Assembly: GCA_965205785.1 (NCBI GenBank)
Contig: OZ242188.1
Coordinates: 1,054,001 to 1,118,000 of the forward strand
Length of the DNA: 64,000 bases
Direction: 5' to 3'
Source: BJGV01 sp965205785
GTDB lineage: Bacteria; Pseudomonadota; Gammaproteobacteria; Burkholderiales; Nitrosomonadaceae
Below the pieces are notes generated by a model. That model made no database searches. It was not told the origin of the DNA and saw nothing but the letters and a program-made list of their open reading frames with translations. A program made the position numbers and the translations under genes. Each line of letters starts with the position of its first letter. Position 1 is the stretch's first letter. Shown in pieces: positions 28,182 to 38,022 of this stretch.

Positions 28182-29627
28182 TTAGATCAACAGAATTGTA
28201 GCAAGCCCTAGGAAAATAAAAAATCCTCCACTATCGATTACTGCGGTAATCATTACGTTAGATCCTGTTGCCGGGTCGCGTCCAAATTTATGTAGTGTTA
28301 GCGGAATTAGTACGCCCAATATAGCTGCTAGTAAAAAAGTCAGTGCCATTGCCATAGCCATTACTAAACTTAAGGGGATATTTTGATAGATAAAAAATGC
28401 AAACAATCCGACTATACTGCCACAAACTAATCCATTAACAATGCTTACGCCTATTTCTTTAGCAAATAATTTGCGTGCGTTGCTAGTATTAAGATGACCT
28501 AAGGCAAGTGCACGTACTATCATGGTAATGGTTTGATTACCAGAATTTCCGCCAATACTGGCAATAATTGGCATTAGTGCTGCTAAGGCAACTAGTTTTT
28601 CAATAGAGCCTTCAAATACGCCAATTACACGGGATGCAATGAAGGCAGTTGCTAGATTTATTGCTAGCCAAATCCAGCGGTTTTTTATGCTCTTCCATAC
28701 TGGCGCAAATAAATCTTCTTCTTCACGCAAGCCGGCCAAATTCAATGCTTCATTTTCGGATTCTTCACGAATAAAATCCATAACTTCATTGACAGTAACA
28801 CGACCTAATAATTTATTGTTTGTATCTACAACCGGGGCAGTGACAAGATTATAACGTTCAAACGCATGTGTTGCCTGCTGAGCTTTGTCATTAGGGTGAA
28901 GTTTCATTATTTTTTCTGACATCATAGCTGAAACTTTAGTATCGAGATCATTTACTAGTAGAAGATTCAAAGGTAGTACACCTATTAGCTTTTCACTCCG
29001 GTCTACTACAAACAGTTGGTCTGTATGGTCAGGAAGCCCTTCTAACCGACGTAGGTAGCGTAAAACTACTTCTAACGTTACATCTTCACGGATGGCAACC
29101 ATATCGAAATCCATTAGCGCCCCCACTGCATCATCCGGGTAAGATATCGCTGCACGTAACTGTTCGCGTTCTTCTGTAGGCAGTGTTTGAAACAGATCAT
29201 CTAAAACATAGCGTGGCAGATCTGGAGCCAGATCAGCTATCTCGTCAGCATCCAACTGTCCTGTTGCAGCTACTAATTCACCACTATCCATGGTTGCAAT
29301 TAGTGTTTCCCGGACTGCATCTGAAGTTTCTAATAGAATCTCACCATCCCGCTCCGCCTTGACCATTTCCCAAATCATGAGACGTTCAGATAGAGGCAGG
29401 GCTTCCAGAATATAGGCGATATCAGCAGGATGGAGTATATCAAGTAAATTCTGCAACTCAGATAGGTTCTGCTCATGAACCAGAGACTCATCTAATTCCT
29501 GGTGCTCATCCTGCATTTGTACAAAACCTTCTACAAGCTTATTTTTGCTTAGTAGATAAACTACTCGTTGCAAGTGTTGTTTCGGATCTTCAGTTTCATT
29601 ATCGTTATGGTCAGTTGTTCTGGTCAT
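28182..29627 (-). CDS. mgtE: Magnesium transporter MgtE
   Basis: Magnesium channel of the inner membrane, about 481 residues from the chosen start. An N-terminal helical domain (LHPADIAYILEALP) comes first, then a CBS pair (near 150-270), a plug helix and five membrane helices with the pore signature GGNSGNQT. I chose ATG 29627 (MTRTTDHND); the 37 codons upstream read as non-coding and would add an unlikely hydrophobic stretch. CBS domains gate the channel in response to internal magnesium in studied members. Confidence 0.94.
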   Translation of the reverse strand: MTRTTDHNDNETEDPKQHLQRVVYLLSKNKLVEGFVQMQDEHQELDESLVHEQNLSELQNLLDILHPADIAYILEALPLSERLMIWEMVKAERDGEILLETSDAVRETLIATMDSGELVAATGQLDADEIADLAPDLPRYVLDDLFQTLPTEEREQLRAAISYPDDAVGALMDFDMVAIREDVTLEVVLRYLRRLEGLPDHTDQLFVVDRSEKLIGVLPLNLLLVNDLDTKVSAMMSEKIMKLHPNDKAQQATHAFERYNLVTAPVVDTNNKLLGRVTVNEVMDFIREESENEALNLAGLREEEDLFAPVWKSIKNRWIWLAINLATAFIASRVIGVFEGSIEKLVALAALMPIIASIGGNSGNQTITMIVRALALGHLNTSNARKLFAKEIGVSIVNGLVCGSIVGLFAFFIYQNIPLSLVMAMAMALTFLLAAILGVLIPLTLHKFGRDPATGSNVMITAVIDSGGFFIFLGLATILLI

Positions 29628-29741
29628 GGTAAATCGTTCCAGTGATGAGACAAAACTACTGAATTGTAAGGAATATAAATATATACGTCGAATATTTATT
29701 TTCCAAAGAGTATGCACCATACAAAAAATGAGTAACAAACT

Positions 29742-30446
29742 TTAAGGTATATGTGCAGATTTCATTCTATGATGAATAATATCCGATTTTCTTAACAGTA
29801 ACGGTGTATTACGATTACGATCATAAAAGCGAGGGTTGGGAATCATGGCAGCAAGGTAGGCAGATTGCTTTGCGGAGAGGGAAGAAGTAGAAATATTGTA
29901 ATAGTGTAGAGCTGCAGCTTTTGCTCCAAATATGTTGTCTCCCCATTCAATTATATTTAAATAAATTTCTAGAATCCGACGTTTAGTCATTACATTTTCT
30001 AACATTAATGTGATGATAGCTTCTTCTATTTTACGCCAGGGAGTTTTTTGCGTAGATAGGAATAGATTTTTTGCAAGTTGTTGGCTGATAGTAGAGCCTC
30101 CTGCGACAATTCTTCTTTTCTTTAGATTCTTTTCATAGGCCATTTGTATAGCTTTATAATCAAAACCATTGTGTTTCATGAATTTAGCATCTTCAGCAGC
30201 AATAACAGCACGTTTTAAATGAGGTGAAATAAGATCATATGAAATCCATTTATATTGTAATTTTATGCTGTCATTAGGGTTCTTTTCTTGTAATAAATCT
30301 TGATGGTGTTGCATAAATGCGCTGGTAGATGGGTTGTAGTAATTCCAATATACAATATGACAGAGAATCCAAATATGATAGAAAAATACTAAGCAGAAAA
30401 GAAAAAAGATAGTCTTCCACAGCCAGTATTTACGCTTTTTCTTCAC
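29742..30446 (-). CDS. mtgA: Monofunctional peptidoglycan transglycosylase
   Basis: Membrane-anchored glycosyltransferase (family GT51) that polymerises lipid II, 234 residues. A basic N-terminus and a helix at 9-31 lead into the catalytic motifs: EDAKFMKHNGFD with the catalytic Glu, then GGSTISQQLAKNLFLS, and KRRILEIYLNIIEWGDNIFG. It lies 20 bases downstream of aroE on the same strand. Confidence 0.95.
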   Translation of the reverse strand: MKKKRKYWLWKTIFFLFCLVFFYHIWILCHIVYWNYYNPSTSAFMQHHQDLLQEKNPNDSIKLQYKWISYDLISPHLKRAVIAAEDAKFMKHNGFDYKAIQMAYEKNLKKRRIVAGGSTISQQLAKNLFLSTQKTPWRKIEEAIITLMLENVMTKRRILEIYLNIIEWGDNIFGAKAAALHYYNISTSSLSAKQSAYLAAMIPNPRFYDRNRNTPLLLRKSDIIHHRMKSAHIP

Positions 30447-30466
30447 GCATCTCTCATAGTTTATAT

Positions 30467-31291
30467 TTACGACTTACTTTCTTTTAATGCTTTAATCAGT
30501 TCTTTAGTTTCAGGCCTAATTCCACGCCATAAAAAGAACGATTCAGCTGCTTGCTCTACAAGCATGCCAATACCATCTGATAGATATCCTGCTCCTTCTT
30601 GCTCAGCAAATTGTAAAAAGTGGCTTTGTTTATCACCGTACATTAAGTCGTATGCAAGTGATCCTGCGGAAAATATACCTTTCGGCAATAATAGTGATTT
30701 GCCGATAAGAGTAGTAGAAGTGGCATTAATTACAAGGTCAAAATTTCTTCCAGCAATATCTTCATTATCACCAGATACAATAATATTATTGTACGAGGAG
30801 AATTGGCTTCGTAATTTGTATGCTTTTTGTACGGTACGATTTGAAATTACTAATGTACTTGGTTTTTGTTTTAGTAATGGAAGTATTATGCCACTAGCGG
30901 CACCACCTGCACCGCATAGTAGTATTCGCTTACCTGTAATTGTGAAACCATGATTAATAATAATATCGTGTATTAGCCCGTCTCCATCAGTGTTGTGACC
31001 ATAAATCTCGTTGCCATCAAAAACTAATGTATTTACTGCTTGTGCAGCTTTTGCCTGTTCAGTTAATTGAGTTGAAATTTTATAAGCGTCAAATTTAAAG
31101 GGGATTGTTACATTTATGCCTTTTCCATTGTTCAGCTGAAAGAGTTTAATTGCTTCTATAAAGCCATTCAATGGCACGAGTATAGCCTCATAATGCATAT
31201 CCTGTTTAGTCTGCTTCGAGAACTCAGTATGGATTAGCGGTGATTTGCTGTGAGCGATGGGGTTGCCAATGACGGCGTAAGCATCTGACAT
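30467..31291 (-). CDS. aroE: Shikimate 5-dehydrogenase
   Basis: NADPH-dependent enzyme of aromatic amino acid synthesis, 274 residues. The shikimate site is NPIAHSKSPLIH (11-22), with the catalytic lysine in NVTIPFK and the Asp in HNTDGDGL. The NADP loop is CGAGGAASG. It is part of the RNB nuclease-tonB-aroE-mtgA order seen in betaproteobacteria. Confidence 0.96.
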   Translation of the reverse strand: MSDAYAVIGNPIAHSKSPLIHTEFSKQTKQDMHYEAILVPLNGFIEAIKLFQLNNGKGINVTIPFKFDAYKISTQLTEQAKAAQAVNTLVFDGNEIYGHNTDGDGLIHDIIINHGFTITGKRILLCGAGGAASGIILPLLKQKPSTLVISNRTVQKAYKLRSQFSSYNNIIVSGDNEDIAGRNFDLVINATSTTLIGKSLLLPKGIFSAGSLAYDLMYGDKQSHFLQFAEQEGAGYLSDGIGMLVEQAAESFFLWRGIRPETKELIKALKESKS

Positions 31292-31326
31292 AGATATAGT
31301 GATCAGTGATAAGGCTATACTGCCAA

Positions 31327-32244
31327 TTATTTGCTCATTAGTTCATCTGAACGGGTGAACATCCAGGTGCGTGTAATATGAAGGATGTCGGTGTCTCTAC
31401 GTATATCAGGAGGAAAGGGAGCAAATCCGTTTTGTCCTGCAAGCTTAACAATATTTATAGCAGCCTCATCCAAGACTTTATTTCCTGATGAGCGATTAAT
31501 TTCAATTGACTCAAGTTTACCATTTGCCATAATACCAACTGTGAGTTGTAAACTTCCATAGAGTCTATCCTTTTTAGCCGCTTCAGGATAATTTAGATTT
31601 CCAATACGTTCCACTTTAACACGCCAGTCTTCTACATAACGTGCAAAACGGTACTCTTTCGTACGAGCACCGATAAATTTACGTTTTGGACGTTTCTGGT
31701 AGGCTTCATAGTCTTTGGCTATCTGTGCTTCTAGACGAATAATTTCACGGCTACGCTGAATTAAGTTAGAGGTATTAGGATTTTTTTCTCCCTTTTTGGA
31801 TTTCTCCATACGGGAATTGGATTTAGGAATTTTCTTCTTACTGTTAACAGCAGTCATTAGTTTTTTTGCTTCCTGTTCTAACTGCTTAGTTTTTTGTTTA
31901 GCTTTAGATATATCAATTGATCGTTTATGTTTAGGAGGTAAAGGAAAAGGCGTCTTGGCGCGTCGGTTATCATCAGTATTTCCTCCGCCATCTAAATTAG
32001 CTTGTGCTAGCGAATTTGCTTTGTGAGGTTCAGACTTAGATTTACTGTTTACTAGAACTACTTCTAATGGTGTAGCCTTATTATTAAACTCTGCACTTGG
32101 AAGTTTAAAGGTAATTCCAAATACTACAACCGTATGAAAAATAAAGGATATAAGTATAGCTACATCTAGGCGTGAAGATGGGTCAAGTATCCAGCTGCGT
32201 AATGCGGCTAGACTAAATTCTGGCATATTTACTGTGGTAGTCAA
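31327..32244 (-). CDS. TonB-family energy transducer
   Basis: A 305-residue periplasm-spanning protein. A single N-terminal helix (27-46, VAILISFIFHTVVVFGITF) is followed by a basic, helical linker rich in Lys and Gln (100-195). The C-terminal TonB domain has YPEAAKKDRLYGSLQLTV near 215-232 and FAPFPPDIRRD. It probably passes proton-motive energy to outer-membrane receptors, although no ExbB/ExbD or receptor is nearby. It lies between the RNB nuclease and aroE. Confidence 0.88.
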   Translation of the reverse strand: MTTTVNMPEFSLAALRSWILDPSSRLDVAILISFIFHTVVVFGITFKLPSAEFNNKATPLEVVLVNSKSKSEPHKANSLAQANLDGGGNTDDNRRAKTPFPLPPKHKRSIDISKAKQKTKQLEQEAKKLMTAVNSKKKIPKSNSRMEKSKKGEKNPNTSNLIQRSREIIRLEAQIAKDYEAYQKRPKRKFIGARTKEYRFARYVEDWRVKVERIGNLNYPEAAKKDRLYGSLQLTVGIMANGKLESIEINRSSGNKVLDEAAINIVKLAGQNGFAPFPPDIRRDTDILHITRTWMFTRSDELMSK

Positions 32245-32339
32245 TGTTCTAAGGAGTGTAGAGAGTTTAAACTGGAAATTTGCTAAATCTCACTTATTGT
32301 AAGCAACAATGGTGCACTTGTCACACTGTAGAATCTATT

Positions 32340-34193
32340 TTAGGGCTCTAATTTTCTAATAAATCTTGTGTTTACAGTTAATTCTAGTAAATCAATCTGT
32401 AATATTTCCAATTCGACATATACCTCGGGAAATATCTCTGGCAAAGACGGTACTCTTATCACAAGTGGTAGGCAATCTAGTTTTACATAATTCTCCTTAA
32501 TTACGATAGCCCTAGTAGTTTTGATTTTTTTCTGTAATAACCAGCACAAACACCAGTATTTTTCCATTTTACGTTGGAACTCATTATAGGCCTCATAAGC
32601 TTCTTCAAAATTTCTAATAGATACCAGAAGACTATTACATTCTTCAGTATGAGGTGGTTTTTCTCCACGTAGAAATGCAATTAATTGCCTCTGATTTATA
32701 AGGTCAACATAGCGACGCATTGGTGAACTGCACCAAGCATATTGTGAGACACCTAAACCTTGGTGAGGTGCAGGTGACGTGCTCATCCTAACTTTTCCAC
32801 CACTCTGGTTACGATATATTCCAGTAACTCTGCCATTTGCTAACTGCTTACCCCATTCAGTATTAACAAAAATCATCAACTCAGAAACTAATTTATCTAT
32901 AGGCGAATCACGCCGTCTCTCTTTAATATCGACATTTCCATCCATAACGCTAAAACTATAGTCAATTCTTTCATTGTTACTATCATTTAATTTGCCTCGG
33001 TAGAGTTCCATCTTGCAGGCAAAACTCCATAGCAATTTTAATTCTTTTCCAAAGTCACAAATAATATTATTTCTCGCTAATGTATTCTCATTAAAGTCCT
33101 TTTCCAGCGTATCACGTCGTAGGTTTGCCACAACTCTTATTTGTTCAATACGGCTACTTATAGAGGTTACTGTAAAGTCATCTGCTACCTCTAGATACAT
33201 TGATACAGCAGGACATAGTTGTTCTTCTCCAAGAGTGTATTGGTATATTACGCTCTCTGGCAGCATGGTAATTTTGTTGCCTGGAAAATAAACCGTAGAA
33301 AGTCGTTGCGCAGCAACTATATCAAGCGGTGATCCTGCAATAATTCCTAAAGAAGGAGCGGCAATGTGTATACCAATACGAAAACTACCTAGAGATAAAG
33401 GTGTAACCGAGAAAGCATCATCAATTTCAGTGGTGTCCATATCATCTATACTAAAAGCAGCTACGTCACTAATAGGAAGATCAGATACATTACTTAGTTT
33501 TATATCATTTGGTATGTTGAACTTTACGCCATTTGGAAAGTAATTCATCTGGAACCGATGTAGATGGTAATCGTGTGAGGATGGTATCGCTCCACACTTA
33601 TCTAGTAGATTTGGCAAGCTTAGTTTGGTTACAGTACAAGCAGCATCCAGCGCTTTCCATTCAACTGAATTTTTGTCAGGACTATATAGAAGCTCTGGTA
33701 ATAGTGGCTTAAATTCTTCTGGTAGAATAAATGTTTCTAGATGTTGAGCATAGCGCGCTTGTTGTTCTGCTTGATATTGTTTCTTTTTTTGGCTAACAAG
33801 AGCAGCTTTGAGAGCATGAGGAGGTGCAGATTTATAGCAGCCTTTACCTTTCTTGTAAAAATACATTGGCGCACTATGAAGCTTAAATAGAACCGCAGCA
33901 GATTCTACTGAACTAGGCGAGTGACCAAAATATTCAGTAGCCAAAGAATTACTATTAAACTCTATATCGCAATTGCAACATTCCCAAAGAAAATTAATAT
34001 CTATATCATCTGCTAATTTTTTTGCACAATCTATAAATACTGATACAAGAGGTGTATCAAATCGCAGTAGAACCGAAGCAACTTTGATTTTTGAACGTTT
34101 GCCATGGGGAGCTTCAATTTGTAATGAGGTCATGTTACTGGAAAGGATCACGCCTACCTTGAAGGTGCCTTTCTCTTCATAAAATACATTCAT
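32340..34193 (-). CDS. RNB-domain exoribonuclease (RNase II/R family)
   Basis: A 617-residue 3'-5' exoribonuclease. The RNB active site reads SIDDMDTTEIDDAFSV at about 246-261. It keeps the first and last two aspartates of the usual D-x5-D-x-D-D pattern, with Glu at the second place. The substrate-binding stretch SPAPHQGLGVSQYAWCSSPMRRYVDLINQ is near the end of the domain. The short C-terminus has at most a reduced S1 domain, and the N-terminal cold-shock domains are atypical. This shortened form is typical of the copy found beside tonB and aroE in betaproteobacteria. Confidence 0.88.
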   Translation of the reverse strand: MNVFYEEKGTFKVGVILSSNMTSLQIEAPHGKRSKIKVASVLLRFDTPLVSVFIDCAKKLADDIDINFLWECCNCDIEFNSNSLATEYFGHSPSSVESAAVLFKLHSAPMYFYKKGKGCYKSAPPHALKAALVSQKKKQYQAEQQARYAQHLETFILPEEFKPLLPELLYSPDKNSVEWKALDAACTVTKLSLPNLLDKCGAIPSSHDYHLHRFQMNYFPNGVKFNIPNDIKLSNVSDLPISDVAAFSIDDMDTTEIDDAFSVTPLSLGSFRIGIHIAAPSLGIIAGSPLDIVAAQRLSTVYFPGNKITMLPESVIYQYTLGEEQLCPAVSMYLEVADDFTVTSISSRIEQIRVVANLRRDTLEKDFNENTLARNNIICDFGKELKLLWSFACKMELYRGKLNDSNNERIDYSFSVMDGNVDIKERRRDSPIDKLVSELMIFVNTEWGKQLANGRVTGIYRNQSGGKVRMSTSPAPHQGLGVSQYAWCSSPMRRYVDLINQRQLIAFLRGEKPPHTEECNSLLVSIRNFEEAYEAYNEFQRKMEKYWCLCWLLQKKIKTTRAIVIKENYVKLDCLPLVIRVPSLPEIFPEVYVELEILQIDLLELTVNTRFIRKLEP

Positions 34194-34266
34194 AGCTTTG
34201 TTAAGGATGCGATAATAGAGTGAGACTGGAATCGATAGTATGAGAATTAATTATTATTTAGTAAAT

Positions 34267-34416
34267 ATGATTATAACTCTAAAAGTAATAACACTTACGA
34301 ACTTGATGTTTGTCAGCAATACTTTGACAGAGGGCCAAGTAGATATTCTTAAAGAAGAAAAGCATTTGCTAATTTTATTTATTAGCAATAGATCTCAATA
34401 TTCCCATTCATTTTAG
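34267..34416 (+). pseudogene. Possible remnant of a periplasmic thioredoxin-like gene
   Basis: A 49-codon frame starts with a hydrophobic segment resembling a signal peptide and ends in KHLLILFISNRSQYSHSF. That last stretch resembles the strand and active site of thioredoxin-like proteins (LLLxFSxxxCPYC), with both cysteines replaced by serine. It then stops. The match is short and by eye only. The rest of the gap from 34194 to 34520 shows no other gene but must hold promoters for the two divergent neighbours. Confidence 0.25.
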
Positions 34417-34520
34417 GTAATTATGTATGTAGTCTGTAATACAATGACGAGATTTTAAGTGGTTGAGAATCAGAAAATTCTCAATTAGATGATTTATATT
34501 TATTGCTTTAGAATACTTTT

Positions 34521-35219
34521 ATGACCTCTGAGCTAATAACACTATTGTTGTCAACCGTTGCAATTAGTTGCTTGCATACGGCAACTGGTCCTGATCATTA
34601 TTTACCATTTATTGTATTATCACGCTCACAAAAATGGTCAATTACAAAAACAGTAACTATTACAGTTGCTTGTGGTTTTGGACATATCTTTAGTTCAGTA
34701 GCTGTTGGCATGATTGGGGTGGTTCTAGGGTGGCAACTTTCCAATTTGGACTGGTTTGAGGGACATAGAGGAAATATTGCCGCATGGTGTTTACTTGGGT
34801 TTGGAGTTATTTATTTATTGTATGGATTGTGGAAGGCAGGAAAAAACAAGCCACATAAACACTTTGATGTAATGGATGAAGATGTATATGTGTACGAGCA
34901 TAGCCATGAAGATAATGTTGCACCCAAAAGTCGAGTAAAAGTTACACCATTAGTTTTATTTGCAATATTCGTAATGGGACCAACTGAACCCCTGCTTCCA
35001 TTATTATTCTATTCAGGTACACAGCGATCTTATTTGGAAATCATAGTGTTAATCACCGTTTTCGCACTATGTACGGTATTAACAATGTTAACGATGGTGC
35101 TATTAGGCTTATATGGTTATTCGTTTTATGATACTGAAAGATTGGAAAGATATGTCCATGCTATCGGGGGTTTGGTTATATCCACATGTGGTGTCGGAAT
35201 GCTATTTCTAGATTGGTAG
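34521..35219 (+). CDS. Putative nickel/cobalt permease, UreH/NicO-like
   Basis: A 232-residue inner-membrane protein with about six helices. Helix 1 carries HTATGPDH (residues 19-26), a metal motif of the kind used by NicO/NiCoT nickel transporters. A cytoplasmic loop rich in His follows at 112-129 (HKHF, HSHE), and a second helix block has GPTEPLLPLL. From memory it most resembles membrane proteins of Bacteroidota encoded with urease. Nickel import for UreD-assisted urease maturation is a natural inference. No nickel enzyme is in the window. It stands alone, convergent to folE2. TauE-like or cobalt function is also possible. Confidence 0.65.
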   Translation: MTSELITLLLSTVAISCLHTATGPDHYLPFIVLSRSQKWSITKTVTITVACGFGHIFSSVAVGMIGVVLGWQLSNLDWFEGHRGNIAAWCLLGFGVIYLLYGLWKAGKNKPHKHFDVMDEDVYVYEHSHEDNVAPKSRVKVTPLVLFAIFVMGPTEPLLPLLFYSGTQRSYLEIIVLITVFALCTVLTMLTMVLLGLYGYSFYDTERLERYVHAIGGLVISTCGVGMLFLDW

Positions 35220-35255
35220 ATATAGGTTTATCTGCTTTTTTCTATAAGTAGAGCT

Positions 35256-36059
35256 TTAGCTTGTCATTTTATTCTGTTCAATTAGTGCATAGGCTGAATG
35301 ATTATGTATAGATTCAAAATTTTCTGATTCCACCGTATACGCATCAATTCTTGTATCTTTATTTAATTCAACTGCAACATCACGTACTAGATCTTCAACG
35401 AACTTTGGATTATCGTAAGCTTTCTCAGTCACATATTTTTCATCAGGGCGTTTAAGTAATCCATAGAGCTCACATGATGCCTTGTCTTCAGCAATTCGTA
35501 CAATATCTTCTATCCAGACAAAGCTATTTGTGCGTACGGAGATAGACATATGAGAACGTTGATTATGTGCACCATAGTCAGAAATCTTTTTGGAGCACGG
35601 ACATAAACTAGCTACTGGAACCACTACCTTCATAGTAAATTCGTAGCGTCCATTTTCTATCTCTCCAATAAAAGTAACCTCATAATCTAAGAGGCTCTTA
35701 ACTTTAGAAATTGGGGCGGACTTATTAATAAAGTAAGGAAATGTCATTTCAATATGGCCTGAGTCTGTTTCCAGTTTTTCTACCATAGTACGTAATATTT
35801 TTTCAAACGACTCAACAGAAATCTCACGTTCATGGCCATTAAGTATTTCCACAAAACGTGACATGTGGGTACCCTTAAAATTATGGGGTAAATTAACATA
35901 CATATTGAATACTGCAACAGTGTGTTGAGCGCCACCATCTTTGTCTGCTACTTTTATTGGATGACGAATAGCTTTTATGCCTACCCTGTCTATCGCAATA
36001 TGTCTTGTATCAGGTGTGCTTTGCACATCAGCAATGGGAAAATCAACTTGCTTATTCAT
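35256..36059 (-). CDS. folE2: GTP cyclohydrolase FolE2 (type IB)
   Basis: Metal-flexible first enzyme of folate synthesis, 267 residues. The conserved metal-site cysteine is in CPCSKKISDYGAHNQRS near 152-168; YVNLPHNFKGTHMSRF is also typical. FolE2 replaces zinc-dependent FolE in many bacteria and is often induced by zinc shortage, but no Zur site is evident. It follows dxs on the same strand with 66 bases between. Confidence 0.95.
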   Translation of the reverse strand: MNKQVDFPIADVQSTPDTRHIAIDRVGIKAIRHPIKVADKDGGAQHTVAVFNMYVNLPHNFKGTHMSRFVEILNGHEREISVESFEKILRTMVEKLETDSGHIEMTFPYFINKSAPISKVKSLLDYEVTFIGEIENGRYEFTMKVVVPVASLCPCSKKISDYGAHNQRSHMSISVRTNSFVWIEDIVRIAEDKASCELYGLLKRPDEKYVTEKAYDNPKFVEDLVRDVAVELNKDTRIDAYTVESENFESIHNHSAYALIEQNKMTS

Positions 36060-36125
36060 GTGTCTACCTCCATGAGGACAGAATTAGCTGAGAAGAGTCA
36101 AAATTCTGTATAGTAATTTTGTAAA

Positions 36126-37970
36126 TTACTCAGATAGTTTCTTTCTGATCGCTTTGATAATTCCAGTTTTATCTCGTCCACAGTCAACTAACATCTGAAC
36201 AGGATCACCTTGATCTATAAAAGTGTCTGGTAGTCCTAGTTGTAGTACTCTGGCAGTAACATTCTTACTTTCTAGAGATTCAAGTACGGCACTGCCTGCT
36301 CCACCCATAATGGTATTTTCTTCAACAGTTACGAGAAGACTGTGGTTTGCAGCCAAAGATAATACGAGTTCGTCATCCAAAGGTTTTACAAATCTCATAT
36401 TTGCAACGGTAGCATTAAGTTCTTCTGCCGCTTCTAGGGAAGGTTTGAGCATGCTTCCAAATGCTAAGATGGCAATCTTTTCTCCTTTACGGCATATTTC
36501 ACCAAGTCCAATTTGTAATGCTTTCATCTCTTTTATTGGAGCAACTCCAGTTCCGGCTCCACGCGGATAACGTACTGCCGATGGACTATCCATTTGGAAC
36601 GCAGTGTATAGCATTTGCCGGCATTCATTTTCATTGGAAGGGGTCATTACCGTGATATTGGGTATACAGCGCAAATAGGTCAAATCAAAACTTCCAGCGT
36701 GAGTAGGCCCATCTGCTCCTACAAGTCCCGCTCTATCAATAGCAAACACTACCGGTAGATTTTGGATAGCCACATCATGTATCAATTGGTCGTAAGCACG
36801 TTGCAAGAAAGTTGAGTAGATTGCTACTACTGGTTTCATACCATCACATGCCAGGCCTGCAGCAAAAGTAACCGCATGTTGTTCTGCAATGCCCACATCA
36901 AAGTAGCGATCAGGATACTCCTGAGAAAACTTGACTAACCCTGATCCTTCACGCATGGCAGGTGTGATTCCAACTAAGCGATGGTCAAGAGCAGCCATAT
37001 CACATAACCAGTCACCAAAAATCTTTGTATAGGCAGGTTTGCCTGGGGCCTTAGAAACGATACCTGCATCTGGGTTAAACTTAGTTACACCATGATAAAG
37101 GATAGGATCATCTTCTGCTGCCTTATAACCTTCACCTTTTCGAGTGATTATATGTAGGAATTGTGGTCCACTTAGGTTTTTGATCCCATTAAGTGTTGTG
37201 ACTAGCTTGTCAAGATCATGTCCATTAATTGGACCAATGTAGTTGAAACCAAACTCTTCAAACAAAGTACTGGGTGATAGCATACCTTTTACATGCTCTT
37301 GGGTACGATTTGCAAGCTCAAGAACAGATGGAACTACACCAAGCACTTTCTCACCAGCTCGTCTTGCTGTGGCATACATTTTTCCAGTTAGAAGGCTAGT
37401 GAGATAATTGTTAAGCGCCCCTACTGGAGGAGAGATTGACATATCATTATCGTTTAAGATTACTAAAAGATTTGTGTCCATTGCGCCAGCATTATTTAGG
37501 GCTTCAAATGCCATACCTGCACTCATAGCGCCATCACCAATTATGGCTGCTATGCGTCTGTCTTTATCCTCTAACTCCGCTGCAACCGCCATACCTAACG
37601 CGGCACTAATAGAGGTGCTGGAATGAGCTGTTCCAAATGCGTCATATTCACTTTCATCGCGGCGAGGAAATCCAGCTACCCCACCTTGCATGCGTAACTT
37701 TTCCATACCTTCACGCCGACCTGTCAAAATTTTGTGAGCGTATGTCTGGTGACCAACATCCCATACTAAACGGTCGTGTGGTGTGTTGAATACGTAGTGC
37801 AGAGCAATTGTTAGCTCGATCGTACCTAAATTAGAGGATAGATGACCACCAGTTTTAGATACTGATTCAACTAGAAACTTGCGTAATTCATTGGCAAGTT
37901 GGGGCAGTTTATTACGTTCCAGTTCACGTAACTGAGAAGGGTAGTTAATGGTATCAAGCAGAGGATACAT
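36126..37970 (-). CDS. dxs: 1-deoxy-D-xylulose-5-phosphate synthase
   Basis: Thiamin-diphosphate enzyme that starts the MEP isoprenoid pathway, 614 residues. The cofactor motif begins GDGAMSAGMAFEALNNAG (about 147-164). The catalytic glutamate is in FDVGIAEQHAVTFAAGLA, and GHQTYAHKILTGR lies near 75. It sits downstream of xseB-ispA, so DXP and farnesyl diphosphate synthesis are co-transcribed. Confidence 0.97.
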   Translation of the reverse strand: MYPLLDTINYPSQLRELERNKLPQLANELRKFLVESVSKTGGHLSSNLGTIELTIALHYVFNTPHDRLVWDVGHQTYAHKILTGRREGMEKLRMQGGVAGFPRRDESEYDAFGTAHSSTSISAALGMAVAAELEDKDRRIAAIIGDGAMSAGMAFEALNNAGAMDTNLLVILNDNDMSISPPVGALNNYLTSLLTGKMYATARRAGEKVLGVVPSVLELANRTQEHVKGMLSPSTLFEEFGFNYIGPINGHDLDKLVTTLNGIKNLSGPQFLHIITRKGEGYKAAEDDPILYHGVTKFNPDAGIVSKAPGKPAYTKIFGDWLCDMAALDHRLVGITPAMREGSGLVKFSQEYPDRYFDVGIAEQHAVTFAAGLACDGMKPVVAIYSTFLQRAYDQLIHDVAIQNLPVVFAIDRAGLVGADGPTHAGSFDLTYLRCIPNITVMTPSNENECRQMLYTAFQMDSPSAVRYPRGAGTGVAPIKEMKALQIGLGEICRKGEKIAILAFGSMLKPSLEAAEELNATVANMRFVKPLDDELVLSLAANHSLLVTVEENTIMGGAGSAVLESLESKNVTARVLQLGLPDTFIDQGDPVQMLVDCGRDKTGIIKAIRKKLSE

Positions 37971-38022
37971 TCAAATCCTAGAAATTGAGAAAATTTTATT
38001 TATTAATTGAAGAAGCATTAGC

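Noticed and set aside
29628..29738. Upstream start for mgtE
   Set aside because: The added 37 residues are hydrophobic and unlike MgtE N-termini. ATG 29627 begins the family sequence.
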